DNA of 64,000 nt from contig VXCM01005180.1 of the NCBI GenBank assembly GCA_014773175.1, positions 4,393 through 68,392 of the forward strand. The letters are read 5' to 3'. The stretch is from Lucifuga dentata. Its lineage: Eukaryota; Chordata; Actinopteri; Ophidiiformes; Bythitidae. Below the pieces are notes generated by a model. The model saw only the letters and a program-made list of their open reading frames with translations. It was not told the origin of the DNA and did no database searches. Made by a program: the position numbers and the translations under genes. Every line of letters begins with the position of its first letter. The first letter of the stretch is position 1. Below, one piece after another: positions 54,301 to 64,000 of this stretch.

Positions 54301-56491
54301 TGAAATGCTGTGAGATTTCTTTTGCAGATGCAGCTGCTTTTAAAGGACCATACCACCCATTTTACATTTTTGAGCCTAATATATTAAATTTTATATGGTT
54401 ACTGTCAATTAAAAATGTTTTTCCTACCTTCCAGACCTCCACTGGTTTCAGTTCATTCTCTATTAAAATCAACTTGTTGATACTGTAAACGTTCTTGGGA
54501 TAGGTAATCCATCATCACCAACAAGACGTGTATTCAGGTTTTTTTTAAGTTATGTAATTTTAGTGTTTAAGCTCAATAAAAAGCGTGGAGTGAATGTATG
54601 CCTCCACCGGGGAATATAGTCCCAAAAGAAGACCTGCGTTTATGGAAAAATTTAAAGGACCGTGACTTCATAAGGCTGTGTAACTATTAGCAGGAGAAAC
54701 ATGGATTTTTAAGGTGGGTGTATCACTTGAATATTTGATTTTGAAAGATTAAGAGATTTAGCAAAATATCAAGAAAGCTGAAATACGGTTTTATTCTTTG
54801 GGAAATCACTGTCAGTAACGTTACATGTATAAAAATTTAATATATTAGGCTCAAACATGCAAAATGGGTGGTATGGTCCTTTAAACTGCACAAATCTTGC
54901 GTGTTGTGTTGTAAAAGGCTAAAGCAGCGTTTCACAGATGAGCCATCTCACCAGTCGTCCCTGCAGCCACTCTGCCAGTCCGTCTGCAGTGGAATCAGGG
55001 ATCTGACATCGCAGGTTGTCTCTCTCCTCGTTGTCCATCAGCTCCAGCGCCGCCCGCAGGTCCTCAAGTAGGTGCAGAACTCGAAGACTGCCCAGGAAGG
55101 GGGACGTGGGCGACTGGCAGTCAAACAGCCCGTTGGAGTAATCCATGGCCTTGGATCCTGGTGAGAGTTAGACATGAAATACACTCAGAGATATATTCTT
55201 TATTTGTAATACGTAACGACAGAAGAATGAAACGGAATAAACTGGCTGTACACTCTGACACAACCTAAATTTTAGGTGATCTCACAGAAAAACTGTGGAC
55301 TTATGATGAATAAAAACTCTGTATTTGTTTTTTTTTTTTGCTCATAGCACAAAGGGTCTGATAACACACCAAATTAGATTTAGCTTGTTTGTGTACTTAT
55401 AAATTAGAGTATTTTCTGAGATCAGTAAATTTACTTTCGTGCTGTGTGTTCTGAGTGGTGTTATTACTACATCTCAAAATCACATCTGATACAGAGCACA
55501 AACTGAAACATTTAAGCAAAATTATCACTTTATTTCTGTACTCTGTTTTTTTTCCCAACCATGCATAAACACAACTCCACAAATCCAAAGATATTGTGAT
55601 TATTAATGTAAGATGGAGTGAAAACATGGCAGTCTGCAAGCAAATAATGAGTATTAATTTTGCTTCTGTGTGTGTGGAAGTCACATCTGAAGGAAAAGCA
55701 TGAGCATCTTGACTAAAACTGAGCGCATAATGTTCCCATCATGTGCTGCAACGTACTGGAGTTGACACCATCTGTTATCCGTCTTAAATGTCAGCCATTA
55801 TGAAGACGTCCAACGCTAATAAAGGGGAAGCTACGTAAATAAATATCCAAACAATCATGGCTTTGAGTGAGCGGGGCTTGATGACGGCTGCAGTTTCTGC
55901 GGAAACGAGGGGGGACTGAGGGGATGTCATGTGATCAGCCGTCTCTCTCTCTCTCTCCCATTGGAAAGGTTAGTGCTATAATTACACACATCAGCGGAAA
56001 AGTGGGACTCTGAACCTAAAGCCTGCTGTGCTTGTCTGCAGCGGTGTGCACGGTGTGCGGTCAAAACGTCCTGAGCAGAGATGCTGTTCCAAACTCACAG
56101 AGCTTGAATAATCATTAGTTTGCGTCTGTGTGGGGACAATGGAAACTTTTCTTTTACTTCTCACAGTGGAAGAACTGTATTCTGGCTGGATGCCAAAAAC
56201 GGCCGGTGATCCTGTGGAACATTCTGTACATTATTCCATAATCACGCATGTTTAGCAGGACTGCATTAATCTGCAGGTAAAAGCAGAATGTGTGGGATAC
56301 GTTACGTTTACTGTTCACTCTGTGCAAATCGATTGCTTCCAGATGCGTCTCGACCCCATAGCATTCCATGCACGCTAACAGCAATGCTACATCCGAGTGC
56401 TAAGGTCCAAGTGTGCGCTGTGCTTACCTGCTATGATCCCGTCCATCTGCTCCAAGGCTGCTGCCAACATGTCACTGGCATCAGACATCAT
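42239..56491 (-). CDS. ppfibp1: Liprin-beta-1 (PTPRF-interacting protein binding protein 1), 23 coding exons
   Basis: Cytoplasmic scaffold that binds liprin-alpha at cell-edge and synaptic adhesion complexes. Exons: 56428-56491, 54952-55157, 52992-53081, 52735-52848, 52471-52581, 51447-51539, 50325-50424, 48145-48211, 47696-47814, 47385-47464, 47116-47170, 46592-46745, 45704-45839, 45499-45627, 45241-45391, 44106-44217, 43928-44016, 43699-43821, 43457-43582, 43072-43260, 42758-42916, 42503-42568, 42239-42331. All phases agree except exon 7, which has 25 extra bases; without them the product is 866 residues. Domains: conserved MMSDASDMLAAALEQMDGII, coiled coil about 95-275, basic linker with ASFGRGFFKL, three SAM domains about 500-735, C-terminal DEDSNV. 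The start and CQIPDST motif match liprin-beta-1, not beta-2. The human coil exon with KVGQMQYEKQRM was not found; it may be skipped or lost. Confidence 0.95.
42503..42568 (-). CDS. ppfibp1: ppfibp1 coding exon 22 (NAGNAG acceptor)
   Basis: 22 codons, MEDSEGTVRQIGAFSEGINN, LT. The acceptor reads CAGCAG, so splicing may also start at 42571 and add one Gln, as in the human LEQMED. Confidence 0.93.
42758..42916 (-). CDS. ppfibp1: ppfibp1 coding exon 21
   Basis: 53 codons, PRRLSFGSFGSLRKKRQEDS, EEYVCPMNVEMPK and YQDNLDQLEE. The EEYVCPM motif is a liprin-beta hallmark. Confidence 0.95.
43072..43260 (-). CDS. ppfibp1: ppfibp1 coding exon 20 (SAM 3 end)
   Basis: 63 codons with VLEPRFNVETLALLLNIPPN, KTLLRRHLATHFHLLIGSEA and NPDYAVLTATAKVK. 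Acceptor TTAAAG, donor GTAAGT. Confidence 0.96.
43457..43582 (-). CDS. ppfibp1: ppfibp1 coding exon 19 (SAM 3)
   Basis: 42 codons, NNITPAEISQWTNHRVMEWL then RSVDLAEYAPNLRGSGVHGG, LM. Near-identical to other vertebrate liprin-betas. Confidence 0.96.
43699..43821 (-). CDS. ppfibp1: ppfibp1 coding exon 18 (SAM 2 end)
   Basis: 41 codons, EDLLSLKVGSVLHHLSIKRA, IQVLRLNSYEPTCLRRRPSD, E. Phase 0. Confidence 0.95.
43928..44016 (-). CDS. ppfibp1: ppfibp1 coding exon 17 (SAM 2)
   Basis: 89 nt, RWLDDIGLPQYKSHFDEARV then DGRMLHYLTV. Second SAM domain. Confidence 0.95.
44106..44217 (-). CDS. ppfibp1: ppfibp1 coding exon 16 (SAM 1 end, SAM 2 start)
   Basis: 112 nt, ELGIKHPLHRKKLQLALQGL then GSEEDDLKGKLDHSWVT plus one base. 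Confidence 0.95.
44935..45065 (+). mobile_element. Internal TTAA MITE fragment
   Basis: tgttatgttactgacaacca, ttttccaaaacataaaacca and an attcaaatgttctggtg stretch match the MITE interior; both ends are absent. In ppfibp1 intron 15. Confidence 0.55.
45241..45391 (-). CDS. ppfibp1: ppfibp1 coding exon 15 (SAM 1)
   Basis: 151 nt, VPFSRWNKEEVSAWLQDQGL, GSYAAAGQSWLRSGQTLLQA, SQHEVEK. First SAM domain. Confidence 0.95.
45499..45627 (-). CDS. ppfibp1: ppfibp1 coding exon 14
   Basis: 129 nt, RLKRSHSTSFNLDDAAEMEF, RRGGVRATAGPRLGWLRDL, KHGA plus two bases. GG.RATAGPRLGW is a liprin-beta signature. Donor GTAAGT. Confidence 0.94.
45704..45839 (-). CDS. ppfibp1: ppfibp1 coding exon 13
   Basis: 136 nt with AERKGTEHLDLAGVPPHKSP and ETKKKSKGFKKFFG, equivalent to human SKKKSRGIMKLFGK. 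Donor GTAACG. Confidence 0.92.
46592..46745 (-). CDS. ppfibp1: ppfibp1 coding exon 12
   Basis: 154 nt containing KARASFGRGFFKLRGGKQTA then STPNL, matching the human SSFGRGFFKIKSNKRTASAPNL block. Phase 0 in, 1 out. Confidence 0.94.
47116..47170 (-). CDS. ppfibp1: ppfibp1 coding exon 11
   Basis: 55 nt, SPSDVPHTGSSAKSSSIDQ, low-complexity linker. Phase 2 in, 0 out, donor GTAAGA. Confidence 0.75.
47385..47464 (-). CDS. ppfibp1: ppfibp1 coding exon 10
   Basis: 80 nt, SIPCIAVLSEMKELDRERQF then QAQTVG plus two bases. Accepted for splice sites and phase; a poorly conserved linker. Confidence 0.72.
47696..47814 (-). CDS. ppfibp1: ppfibp1 coding exon 9
   Basis: 119 nt, acidic: ETVKDDDYDDIPDDPSLLVA then MEVDQVTMALEGETGRSSGE. 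No close counterpart recalled; accepted for splice sites and phase. Confidence 0.78.
48145..48211 (-). CDS. ppfibp1: ppfibp1 coding exon 8
   Basis: 67 nt, EKRIKELEESLTTCKKVQEM then VK plus one base, matching the EEKDRKIEDLRQCL region of human liprin-beta-1. Donor GTTAGA is weak. Confidence 0.85.
48555..49082 (+). mobile_element. TTAA MITE copy 4
   Basis: TTAA at 48551-48554 and 49083-49086. Two single-N joints (48748, 48934), the first with a duplicated flank. In ppfibp1 intron 7. Confidence 0.82.
49345..49510 (+). repeat. tRNA-derived SINE-like sequence
   Basis: A box-like TGGCCTCGTGG (49352-49362) and B box-like GGCTCAAAGCC (49399-49409), 36 bp apart, with a tRNA-unrelated body after them. 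In ppfibp1 intron 7. Too degenerate to be a working tRNA gene. Confidence 0.5.
50325..50424 (-). CDS. ppfibp1: ppfibp1 coding exon 7 with frame-breaking 25-bp duplication
   Basis: Starts EELQLLQRQLEEREVELSRL then KEE after acceptor CCACAG. The 16-bp word gctctcctccttcagc occurs twice on the plus strand, at 50328-50343 and 50353-50368, an offset of 25. The exon is therefore 100 nt and ends phase 1, while exon 8 needs phase 0. Removing one 25-bp unit gives 75 nt and an in-frame join. Real mutation, polymorphism or sequencing error cannot be told apart here. Confidence 0.82.
51229..51268 (+). repeat. (GAG)n microsatellite
   Basis: About 13 units in ppfibp1 intron 6. Confidence 0.92.
51447..51539 (-). 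CDS. ppfibp1: ppfibp1 coding exon 6
   Basis: 31 codons, GLYQEVMDLRFRVTDIENER then LQCEKKLKTTR, coiled coil. Donor GTGAGT, phase 0. Confidence 0.92.
52471..52581 (-). CDS. ppfibp1: ppfibp1 coding exon 5
   Basis: 37 codons, ELVNRTALETQKLELMTEVS then SLKLKLTSTERDHRDSE. Phase 0; a short (CA)n lies just after the donor GTGAGG. Confidence 0.94.
52735..52848 (-). CDS. ppfibp1: ppfibp1 coding exon 4
   Basis: 38 codons, VSVLTDQVEVQGEKIRDLDN then CLEHHREKLNATEELLQQ, coiled coil. Donor GTAAGG, phase 0. Confidence 0.94.
52992..53081 (-). CDS. ppfibp1: ppfibp1 coding exon 3
   Basis: 30 codons, TNGHGTVGADAVYQERLSRL then ESDKECLILQ, the start of the coiled coil. Phase 0. Confidence 0.93.
53255..53609 (+). 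mobile_element. TTAA MITE copy 5 (short, GAGC-type)
   Basis: TTAA at 53251-53254 and 53610-53613. Ends aggagcataccggtgatttt and ..aaaaccattggcattgtcct. In ppfibp1 intron 2. Confidence 0.8.
54344..54880 (+). mobile_element. TTAA MITE copy 6 (inverted body)
   Basis: TTAA at 54340-54343 and 54881-54884. The body runs in the opposite orientation to the copy at 62502, shown by cctccaccggggaatatagt here against the inverse there. In ppfibp1 intron 2. Confidence 0.85.
54952..55157 (-). CDS. ppfibp1: ppfibp1 coding exon 2
   Basis: 206 nt with GLFDCQSPTSPFLGSLRVLH, LLEDLRAALELMDNEE and LRCQIPDSTADGLAEWLQ. Phase 1 in, 0 out, donor GTGAGA. Confidence 0.95.
56428..56491 (-). CDS. ppfibp1: ppfibp1 coding exon 1 (start codon)
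   Basis: MMSDASDMLAAALEQMDGII followed by A and one base, donor GTAAGC. The first of two adjacent ATGs matches the mammalian start. Untranslated exons would lie to the right. Confidence 0.94.
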
Positions 56492-57136
56492 CCTCCTTTC
56501 AATGATTCTGAAAGAGAAAAGAAGATGTGTCAGTTAAAAAAAAGAAGAGGGAGAAGAAAAAAGAGCTTATAGTCACTTCACAAGCTTCTGTCAGGTTGTT
56601 TTTTATTCACTTTAACACAATTCTAACACAAAAACTCTGGTAAAAAGAGTGAAACCTAGTAAGGGATTCTTGATCTGTGAAGAGAAGCAGGAAAAAAGAG
56701 TTTTACAAATAACCGATTGTGCCATGCAAAAACATGTAGAATCAAAATGCAATGCATGGACAGAAAATGATGGACCTGCATCTGTTTCACTGAGACACTT
56801 TGACACAGACGTCTGACAACCCTGATATATCATTTTTATGGAAACATTAAAGGCACAATCTGTGATCCAAGAGTAAACAAAAGGGTCATAACCAACACAC
56901 TCAGACAGAAAAGTAGGACTTGATATAAAGTAGGCCAATATTTCCACATCTAAAGTGTGCCTGCTCTCTCTTGTTATGTACTTTAAGTTATTTATGTTTT
57001 ATGGTTTGTTTATATTGCTAATATTGTAAACAGCAGGAAAAGAGATATTCAGTTATAGTCAGTTGACAAACACAAAATGCTGATTTTCAACATAAAGTCA
57101 AACTCCCAATTACTGGAATGAATTTAGCTGAAATGT

Positions 57137-57766
57137 ATGGAAGATTATAAGGGACACAATTAAAATAGAAAAAAATACATGTTTTAATTTGTATTTAATT
57201 TCCATACACGCATTTACTGTGTCATAATTAAGTGGTATAGTGCAAACTTTATTTTTTTGTCTGAATAATTGAATTGTTTTTCATTGTCACATGAATTTTT
57301 TATGCCACATTACAAAATACAATTCAGAACAAACTACCCCTTAAGCCCCGCCCCCCACACTGTGATTGGACTGTGCTTTCTTTTGCATTCTGGCACTAAT
57401 AATGCAGCAGCTTCAGAAAAAGAAATGAGAGGGCTTTGCATTTAGTAGTGGCACGTCTATGCTGGACAACAGTGAAATGAAAAACTCCTGATCTTTTCTT
57501 TTCACTGTACTGTGATTTCATTCTAATGTGGCATGAAAAATTCCTGTCACAATGAAAAACAATTAATTCAATCATTCAAACAAACAAAATAAATAAATAA
57601 ATAAACAAACAGTTTGCACTGTACCATATGTTTTTCACTTAATTATGACACAGTAAATGTAGGTATGGAAATGAAATACAAATGAAAACATGTACTGTAT
57701 TTCATAAATGTGTATTGTACTTTACTCTGTTTTTTTATTTTAATTGTGTCCCTTACAATCTTCCAT
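57137..57766 (+). mobile_element. Palindromic hAT-like MITE, 630 bp
   Basis: Arms of about 180-240 bp (57137-57315 and 57525-57766) are inverse copies with indels: atggaagattataagggaca and the inverse of tgtcccttacaatcttccat. Flanking 8 bp tgaaatgt (57129-57136) and agaaatgt (57767-57774) match at 7 of 8. Confidence 0.8.
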
Positions 57767-60239
57767 AGAAATGTGCTCCTGTATGACTGGGACAAAGAAA
57801 GCCTCTGGATGCTATTCTCACTGTTGCCCATAACGATATGTGCAAGTCTACGTTAGCAGATCACAGTCGCTCTGATTTTTCACCATTCTGAACATTATTT
57901 AACTCTTTGAGCAGCAGCTTGAAAGCACAAACTCTGCCTGCATGGTTTACATTTGCACAAATTACAATTGTATTATCGCTAATCATGTTACTGTACAAGA
58001 TTTCTCTCTGTTTTTTCAAACGTCTGCTGCATCAAATTAGCCTGGGAGTCGATATGCGTCACAAAAAAACTGCCTGTCTGAGACAAAAAAACAAAGTGAT
58101 TTCCAGGACTTTACTGCCTCAAACTATTAGCCAGGCTGAGTTTCCAGCAGCAGGCAGTCACGGGTGCTGAGGGGCAGCCTCTGTATACAATAATGGCACT
58201 ATTCTCCCAGGGGTCCCAGGCCCCGTAGTACAGGCATGCTCGGCATCTCAAACTTCCATAACAAAGTTGGACCGGTACCCCCCACCCATTTAAACAGTTA
58301 TCACGTTACTCCTTTGCTTATATCGACCACTTATCGCTTCCAACAAGATCTGGTTTCAGAAATATGTTGGTGATAGCAGAAGAAGCTGCAGCCTAAAACT
58401 AACAGAGGATTTATTTGTTCCCCCATGGTAGGGGGTGGAGGAGGGGGTGGAGGTGGATGGTTTCTTCATTTCCTCCCTTTCTAGGGTCACAGTGTCACAG
58501 CCAGCAGAGTAAAACTGGCATTAAGAGCATAATTAAACCAATGGCCTCGGTCTAAGCTGAGGGGGTGGGGTGTCTGCTTTAACACAAGGGGTCTTTAAAT
58601 GCACCACTGCCATATTTCAACTCCACATTCTCAGAACATGAGTAGAGAAAGTTTCTTTCAAAACATAACGTGCTCACGCTACTAATTATTTACACTACAC
58701 CATAAACGTATCATTAAGATTGATTGTAATGGCCGCCTGCTTATGCCCATGTAAAACAATCACAGCATTATTGAACTGAGTGCAACACAGAACAGAATCG
58801 CCGCGTAAAGAGCATGTGATTAAAATCTCTCCAATTCAGCATTCCAATTACATTTTACAGTTCCCGCTGGGATTGAGGGTGGGGGAGTGGCACAGATATA
58901 CGTTTTAGCACTAATACGTTTTCCTCCATAGGTATTTCCGTAGTATGATGGAAAAGCATCGCTCACGCTCAGCAGGGTGGAAGCTGTGTTTGCTCAGCTG
59001 CATGCTTCACCCAGTGGGAGAAACCTAAACCTGCTCCATTTTCCAAAAGGAGAAGATTTGTTGTTTTTTTGTGAAGGATCTGAATATTTTCCCTCTGCTG
59101 TGAATCCTCAAACCAACAAACAGCTTGAGGACAGCAACATGACTGTCCGTCTTCTGCTCTGCTTCTCTTAATCACCATGTCGTCTTCTGGTAATGAGTTT
59201 AGTTGACAGCAATGTAATTAAATTTGAAGATAAAGCAAAGCACAATTGCTTAATAAACTTATTTTCTATCTAATTTGTGCTCCTCCTTTCTCTGCTGTCT
59301 TGTGATATAAACCCATCAACTAGGGTTCATGAGCATTCACATTTATTGGAAAACAGGGTCTTAACAGTCGACATGTGACTCATAATTTAGGGTAAATTTA
59401 CTTTGGACATGAGGCGTAAAATGGTGCTAGATCCCTTTTTCCACATAAACTCTGTCCATTCTTTCAAAGCCAGAGCGTTTAAAATGCCAGGCTGAACTGT
59501 GAAACTTTCCATTTTATTCAGCATCGATGATAAGCAGCTCATCCACAAAGAATTTTCTGAGGAAAACCTCGGCAGAAAAGCCGTCAGACGAGCTTCTACG
59601 TGAAGCCATGTCTGCTGTCAGCGTGTAGGAGTGAGAACACACACATTCCTGAGCAGGTTAGCTCTCCCTAAAACCAAACACTCACGCCTGGTACCGACAT
59701 CCCCGCTGACCTCTGACCCTCTCACCTCCAGTCCTCACACTACTTCCTGTGAAACTATTTTCAGAGAGACAAACAGAAAGCCACAAATATTCCCAACAAA
59801 CAAACAACATCTCTTATAAGGTTAAGCGTCTCTTCAAATCCGTATTAAAAATTCTTTCACATCTAATAGAAGCATATGGGACCAATGATTATTTTCGTCA
59901 CTGACCAATCAATACATTATTTTTTCAACTGATTACATAAAAAATATACAGCATAAATTCTCAAATGCCAAAAATTGGATCTTGAAATTTCTTATTTAGC
60001 CTGAACAGCAGTTACATTTGCACTAATATGAAAAAGAAAAGTAGCTGGTTTCCTTTAAATGCTTGACAGAACTGATATTCATTTGTATTTGACAGGAATA
60101 AAAAAAAGCTGTGACTTTTCAGATGCGATGAGTTTGGTTTGACATTAACCAGATGCAGAGATACGGAGGGGAGGGACGGCGCGTTTGAAAAGGAAATAGG
60201 CTGTGATTGTTTGATCCCATGGTGAAACGGTTGGTCTGT

Positions 60240-60282
<43 letters not shown>

Positions 60283-60477
60283 GGCAGTGCCTCAAACCCG
60301 TGTGCTCCTATAATCTAATCCCAGCTGTTGTACAGATGTGCCTTTCAGAACTAAAGTGCCTCATTCACATTCAGTTGTTTTACTGGATTATCTCTGATGC
60401 GAAAGACAGTTATATATTCCATTTCATAAAATTATTACATTTATGATTATCATCATTATCATCATTATTGATTATTA

Positions 60478-61064
60478 TTAAGTACTTAGGGTCCACAGTC
60501 CAGAGCAATGGAGAGTGTGGAAAAGAGGTGAAGAAACGTGTGCAAGCAGGTTGGAATGGGTGGAGAAAAGTGTCAGGTGTGATGTGTGACAAAAGAGTCT
60601 CGGCAAGAATGAAAGGAAAGGTGTACAAAACGGTGGTGAGACCAGCGATGTTGTATGGCTTAGAGACAGTGGCACTGAGGAAAAGACAGGAGGCAGAGCT
60701 AGAGGTAGCAGAGACTAAAATGCTGAGGTTCTCTTTGGGAGTGACGAGGATGGATAGGATCAGGAACGAGTACATCAGAGGGACAGCGCATGTTAGATGT
60801 TTTGGAGATAAAGTCAGAGAGGCCAGACTGAGATGGTTTGGACATGTACAGAGGAGGGATAGTGAACATATCGGTAGAAGGATGCTGAGGTTGGAACTGC
60901 CAGGCAGGAGGCCTAGAGGAAGACCAAAGAGGAGATTTATGGATGTAGTGAAAGAGGACATGAAGTTAGTTGGTGTGAGAGAAGAGGAGGCAGAGGATAG
61001 GGTTAGATGGAGGCAGATGATTCGCTGTGGTGACCCCTGAAGGGAAAGCCGAAAGGAAAAGAAG
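60478..61064 (+). mobile_element. RTE-type LINE, 5'-truncated 3' end
   Basis: The open frame to TGA at 61040 encodes the RT C-terminal part: YLGSTVQSNGE, RPAMLYGLETVAL, KMLRFSLGVTRMDRIRNEYI, RLRWFGHVQRRD and GRPKRRFMDVVKEDMK. This block is typical of RTE elements, which also occur in plants. The 3' UTR is very short. A perfect 17-bp target duplication (atcattattgattatta) lies at 60461-60477 and 61065-61081, fixing both ends. No endonuclease domain, so it cannot move by itself. Confidence 0.88.
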
Positions 61065-61082
61065 ATCATTATTGATTATTAA

Positions 61083-61247
61083 AGGACCATACCAGCTATT
61101 TTGCATGTTTGAGCCTAATATATTCAATTCCAGACCTCCATTGTTTTCATTTCATTCTGCTATTAAAATCAACTTGTTGATACTTGAAATGTTCTTGGGA
61201 TAGGTAATCCATCATCACCAACAAGACGTTTATTCAGGTTTTATTAG
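61083..61247 (+). mobile_element. TTAA MITE, internally deleted fragment
   Basis: Left end aggaccataccagctatttt after TTAA at 61079-61082, then a jump to the internal cagacctccattg...aacaagacgtttattcagg; no right end. Directly abuts the RTE target-site repeat. Confidence 0.75.
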
Positions 61248-62501
61248 AAGTAATTTTTAAAATTTTAATTTTAATTAACTACAATAATATAATAATAATT
61301 AACTGTAACTGCAGCATTAATACTACATATATATTATAAGCAGTACTCACAATAGGAGTCATTGCATTGTTAGTTATTGCAGTAGCAGCAGTAGTAGTAG
61401 TAATATCAGTAGTACTCCCTGCAGGAATATCTACAGAGGCAGCAGCTGTGGTTGTTCATGGAGAAGATGAAATAATCTATTATAAGAAGTAGTATTACAG
61501 TTGGTATCTGTATGTTGTGGTACAGCAATGGTAGTAGTTTCGTAGTACTTGAAGTAGTAGCAGTAAAAACAGTGGCTAGTCGGTCCCATGTGACAGCCAG
61601 CTTCCAGTCCAACCCGCCGCCTCTGTTTACTCGCCCCATCATAAACTCCACTGGACATTTTTGGGAGCTCAGTTTGCTGCTTTGGACAGAAACATCAGCT
61701 GAGACGTGAGAGCGGGCCTTTACTTTCTCACGCTGACACACCACACACACACAAGTCTCACATGGAAGCAGAGCAACACTGATCCAACATACTGCAGTTT
61801 TTCCATGTGACCTGAGTACATCACAGTGAAAATCACAGTGGAGGGGAAAAGAGGATGGAGCAACTGAGTAAGAGTTCACAGCAAGCCAGCGGAGCATGCC
61901 AAGATGAGCTGCCTTTCTGCTTTTCTTATCAACATCCGATATTCAGGAATAACTTGATGCTCTGCAGTAAAGTGAGTAAAACGCTGCATAAGTTCACATA
62001 AATGCTCCTGCCCCTAACATAAGGAACACAATACCACCAACAGGACCGATGCATCCGATGCAACAGTCAGATGCATCCCCACATTCAGGATGACCTACGC
62101 TTGTTCTGTCAGGAAGCGCTTCCTGCCATATTCTGGAGAAATGTCTTCCTCTCCGTCACAACCTGTTGTTTCCCAGAAANCTTCCTGCCATATTCTGGAG
62201 AAATGTCTTCCTCTCCGTCACAACCTGTTGTTTCCCAGAAATCCCAGCATTGCCTGCACTAATAACACAAAAAGTTGATATTCCAAAGGCCACCGTACTA
62301 CTCTGATCACATTACGAAGTCAAGTCAACCGACAAGTCAACCTTCCACAGTAAAATTCCTACAACTCATCTGTAAACTTCAGCCTCTCGTTTTGTTCTAG
62401 TGAGATTAAAAATGCTTTATATCAAGTTAGAACTGAATTTCAGAAGCATGTAAGCGTCCTATTATATTTTTATATTTAAAGTGACAGCTCATGCCTTTTA
62501 A

Positions 62502-63080
62502 AGGACCATACCACCCATTTTGCAGGTTTGAGCCTAACATATTCAATTTTCATACATGTTACATTACTGACAATCATTTCCCAAAGGATAAAACCGTATT
62601 TCAGCTTTCCTGATATTTTGCTAAATCTCTTAATCTTTCAAAATCAAATATTCAAGTGATACACCCACCTTAAAAATCCATGTTTCTCCTGCTAATAGTT
62701 ACACAGCCTTATGAAGTCACGGTCCTTTAAATTTTTCCATAAACGCAGGTCTTCTTTTGGGACTATATTCCCCGGTGGAGGCATACATTCACTCCACGCT
62801 TTTTATTGAGCTTAAACACTAAAATTACATAACTTCTAAAAAAACCTGAATACACGTCTTGTTGGTGATGATGGATTACCTATCCCAAGAACGTTTACAG
62901 TATCAACAAGTTGATTTTAATAGCAGAATGAACTGAAACCAATGGAGGTCTGGAAGGTAGGAAAAACATTTTTAATTCACCGTTCCAGTAGTATGCTTTG
63001 GGAAATGATTGTCAGTAACGTTACATGTATGAAAATTGAATATTTTAGGCTCAAACATGCTAAATGGATGGGATGGTCCT
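62502..63080 (+). mobile_element. TTAA MITE copy 7 (complete)
   Basis: TTAA at 62498-62501 and 63081-63084. 579 bp; ends aggaccataccacccatttt and ..aaatggatgggatggtcct. Confidence 0.88.
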
Positions 63081-64000
63081 TTAAAGTAAGTACCTTAAAA
63101 ATAATGTTAAAGAATGCAGAGCCTAGAATAAGGTTTCCAAGATAAAAAGACCCAAGTCACTTTTCTTTACACATGGCTTCAAGAAAATTTACATAAAAAG
63201 ATGAGAATTCTGGGGGCTGTCCAGTACTCGTGTTGATTTTACTCCCGGCCAAGTTTGCTGCTAATACAAACCAGTCCCGTTTCATGGACTTTGCCTCCTC
63301 TTTTGCTGGGCAGCAAATAAATGAGAATGTCTACTACCTGAGGAAACAAAACGATCCCAGCTTGGAGATTACAGATATTTATTTGTGCCTCATGTGGTGC
63401 AATTATGTATTTTTACAATTCCAGTTCTCCAACTGTGTCAATATCACTATGAAAATCACGTAGCTGAGCCGAGAAAGTGAGCAACAGCACAGACTTTCAG
63501 AGAGTGTGACCGAATAAAATATTATCATCAGGCAGGAAAATAAAACCCTTTGTTATGCTTTCAATTCTCTGTCCAGAAGCCAAGACACCACCACAGGTAG
63601 AGAGGAGGGCTGCCAGCAGGTCACACAATGCCTCAGGAGGAAGGCTTTCCTGACTAACTGTATACTACAGAGATGTAGTCAAACAAAGGCGGATCATTAA
63701 ACAGGCAGCTTCTATCTGCAGGCTATGTTTGGCTGCTACTGTCTTTTCCCACATGATGTTGGGAGTCAAGTCGAGTCTAACTGGAGGAGTAACGCTGTGT
63801 TTTATGATTTGCACATTAAAGTACTAGAAATGTGATTCATGAATCAGCTGTGGTGGAATAAAAAAGGGGTTCAGACAGAAAGCTAGATGTGAACATTCTG
63901 TCTGTGCTGGGGAAAAAAATGAATCTGATTTACTAACACTCACTGTAATTCCCTGCAAGGCTGCAAATGTGATATTTACCACATCAGTACATTAATATGG

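Larger units (their letters stand above)
56492..64000. other. Upstream region of ppfibp1
   Basis: 5' UTR/intron or intergenic; holds the palindromic MITE, the RTE fragment, two TTAA MITE copies and (AC)n at 60240-60280. The stretches 58200-59400 and 63100-64000 have ordinary composition and no recognisable exon. Confidence 0.6.

Noticed and set aside
60410..61069. 219-codon frame antisense to the RTE reverse transcriptase
   Set aside because: Shadow of the RT frame on the plus strand.

Overview
This is a vertebrate nuclear sequence, almost certainly from a teleost fish. Genes are split by GT-AG introns, (AC)n/(TG)n microsatellites are very dense, tRNA-derived SINE-like repeats of a type common in fish are present, and DNA transposons plus an RTE-type LINE sit in the introns and intergenic DNA. 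There is no sign of bacterial, phage or organellar sequence. Most long open frames are read-throughs of microsatellites or antisense shadows of exons.

Layout. (1) 551-17985, minus strand: the 5' part of srgap1 (SLIT-ROBO Rho GTPase-activating protein 1). Seventeen coding exons join in one continuous frame for about 620 codons: the F-BAR domain, the linker and the first part of the RhoGAP domain. The rest of RhoGAP, SH3 and the tail lie off the left edge. (2) 18000-31600: intergenic and repeat-rich, including a hAT-like element (19609-21240) with a broken ZMYM1-like fragment. (3) 31808-33469, plus strand: avpr1a, the V1a-type vasotocin/vasopressin receptor, complete in two exons (402 codons), with a TATA-like box just downstream of a (TG)n tract. 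(4) 33500-42200: intergenic DNA with an orphan 3' piece of an acyl-CoA thioesterase/BAAT-family gene (39243-40411, plus), plus a second decayed copy of only its 3' end at 36643-36987. (5) 42239-56491, minus strand: ppfibp1 (liprin-beta-1), complete from MMSDASDM to the C-terminal DEDSNV in 23 coding exons. Coding exon 7 carries a 25-bp duplication that breaks the frame as assembled. (6) 56500-64000: upstream of the ppfibp1 start, with a palindromic MITE, a 5'-truncated RTE LINE with a perfect target-site duplication, and a full TTAA-flanked MITE.

srgap1 and avpr1a are also neighbours on human 12q14, so that linkage looks ancestral. The genes do not form one pathway: srGAP1 and liprin-beta-1 both act on cytoskeleton or cell-adhesion organisation, and the receptor is an independent Gq-type GPCR.

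The clearest unexplained structure is a family of TTAA-flanked terminal-inverted-repeat elements. Seven copies have both ends and at least seven more are fragments, sitting inside introns of every gene and between them. A second window-wide pattern is technical: 24 single-N joints, several of them plainly flanked by a direct duplication of the adjoining sequence, which look like unmerged contig overlaps and create false tandem repeats, two of them touching coding exons. I did not find a convincing new multi-gene biological system.
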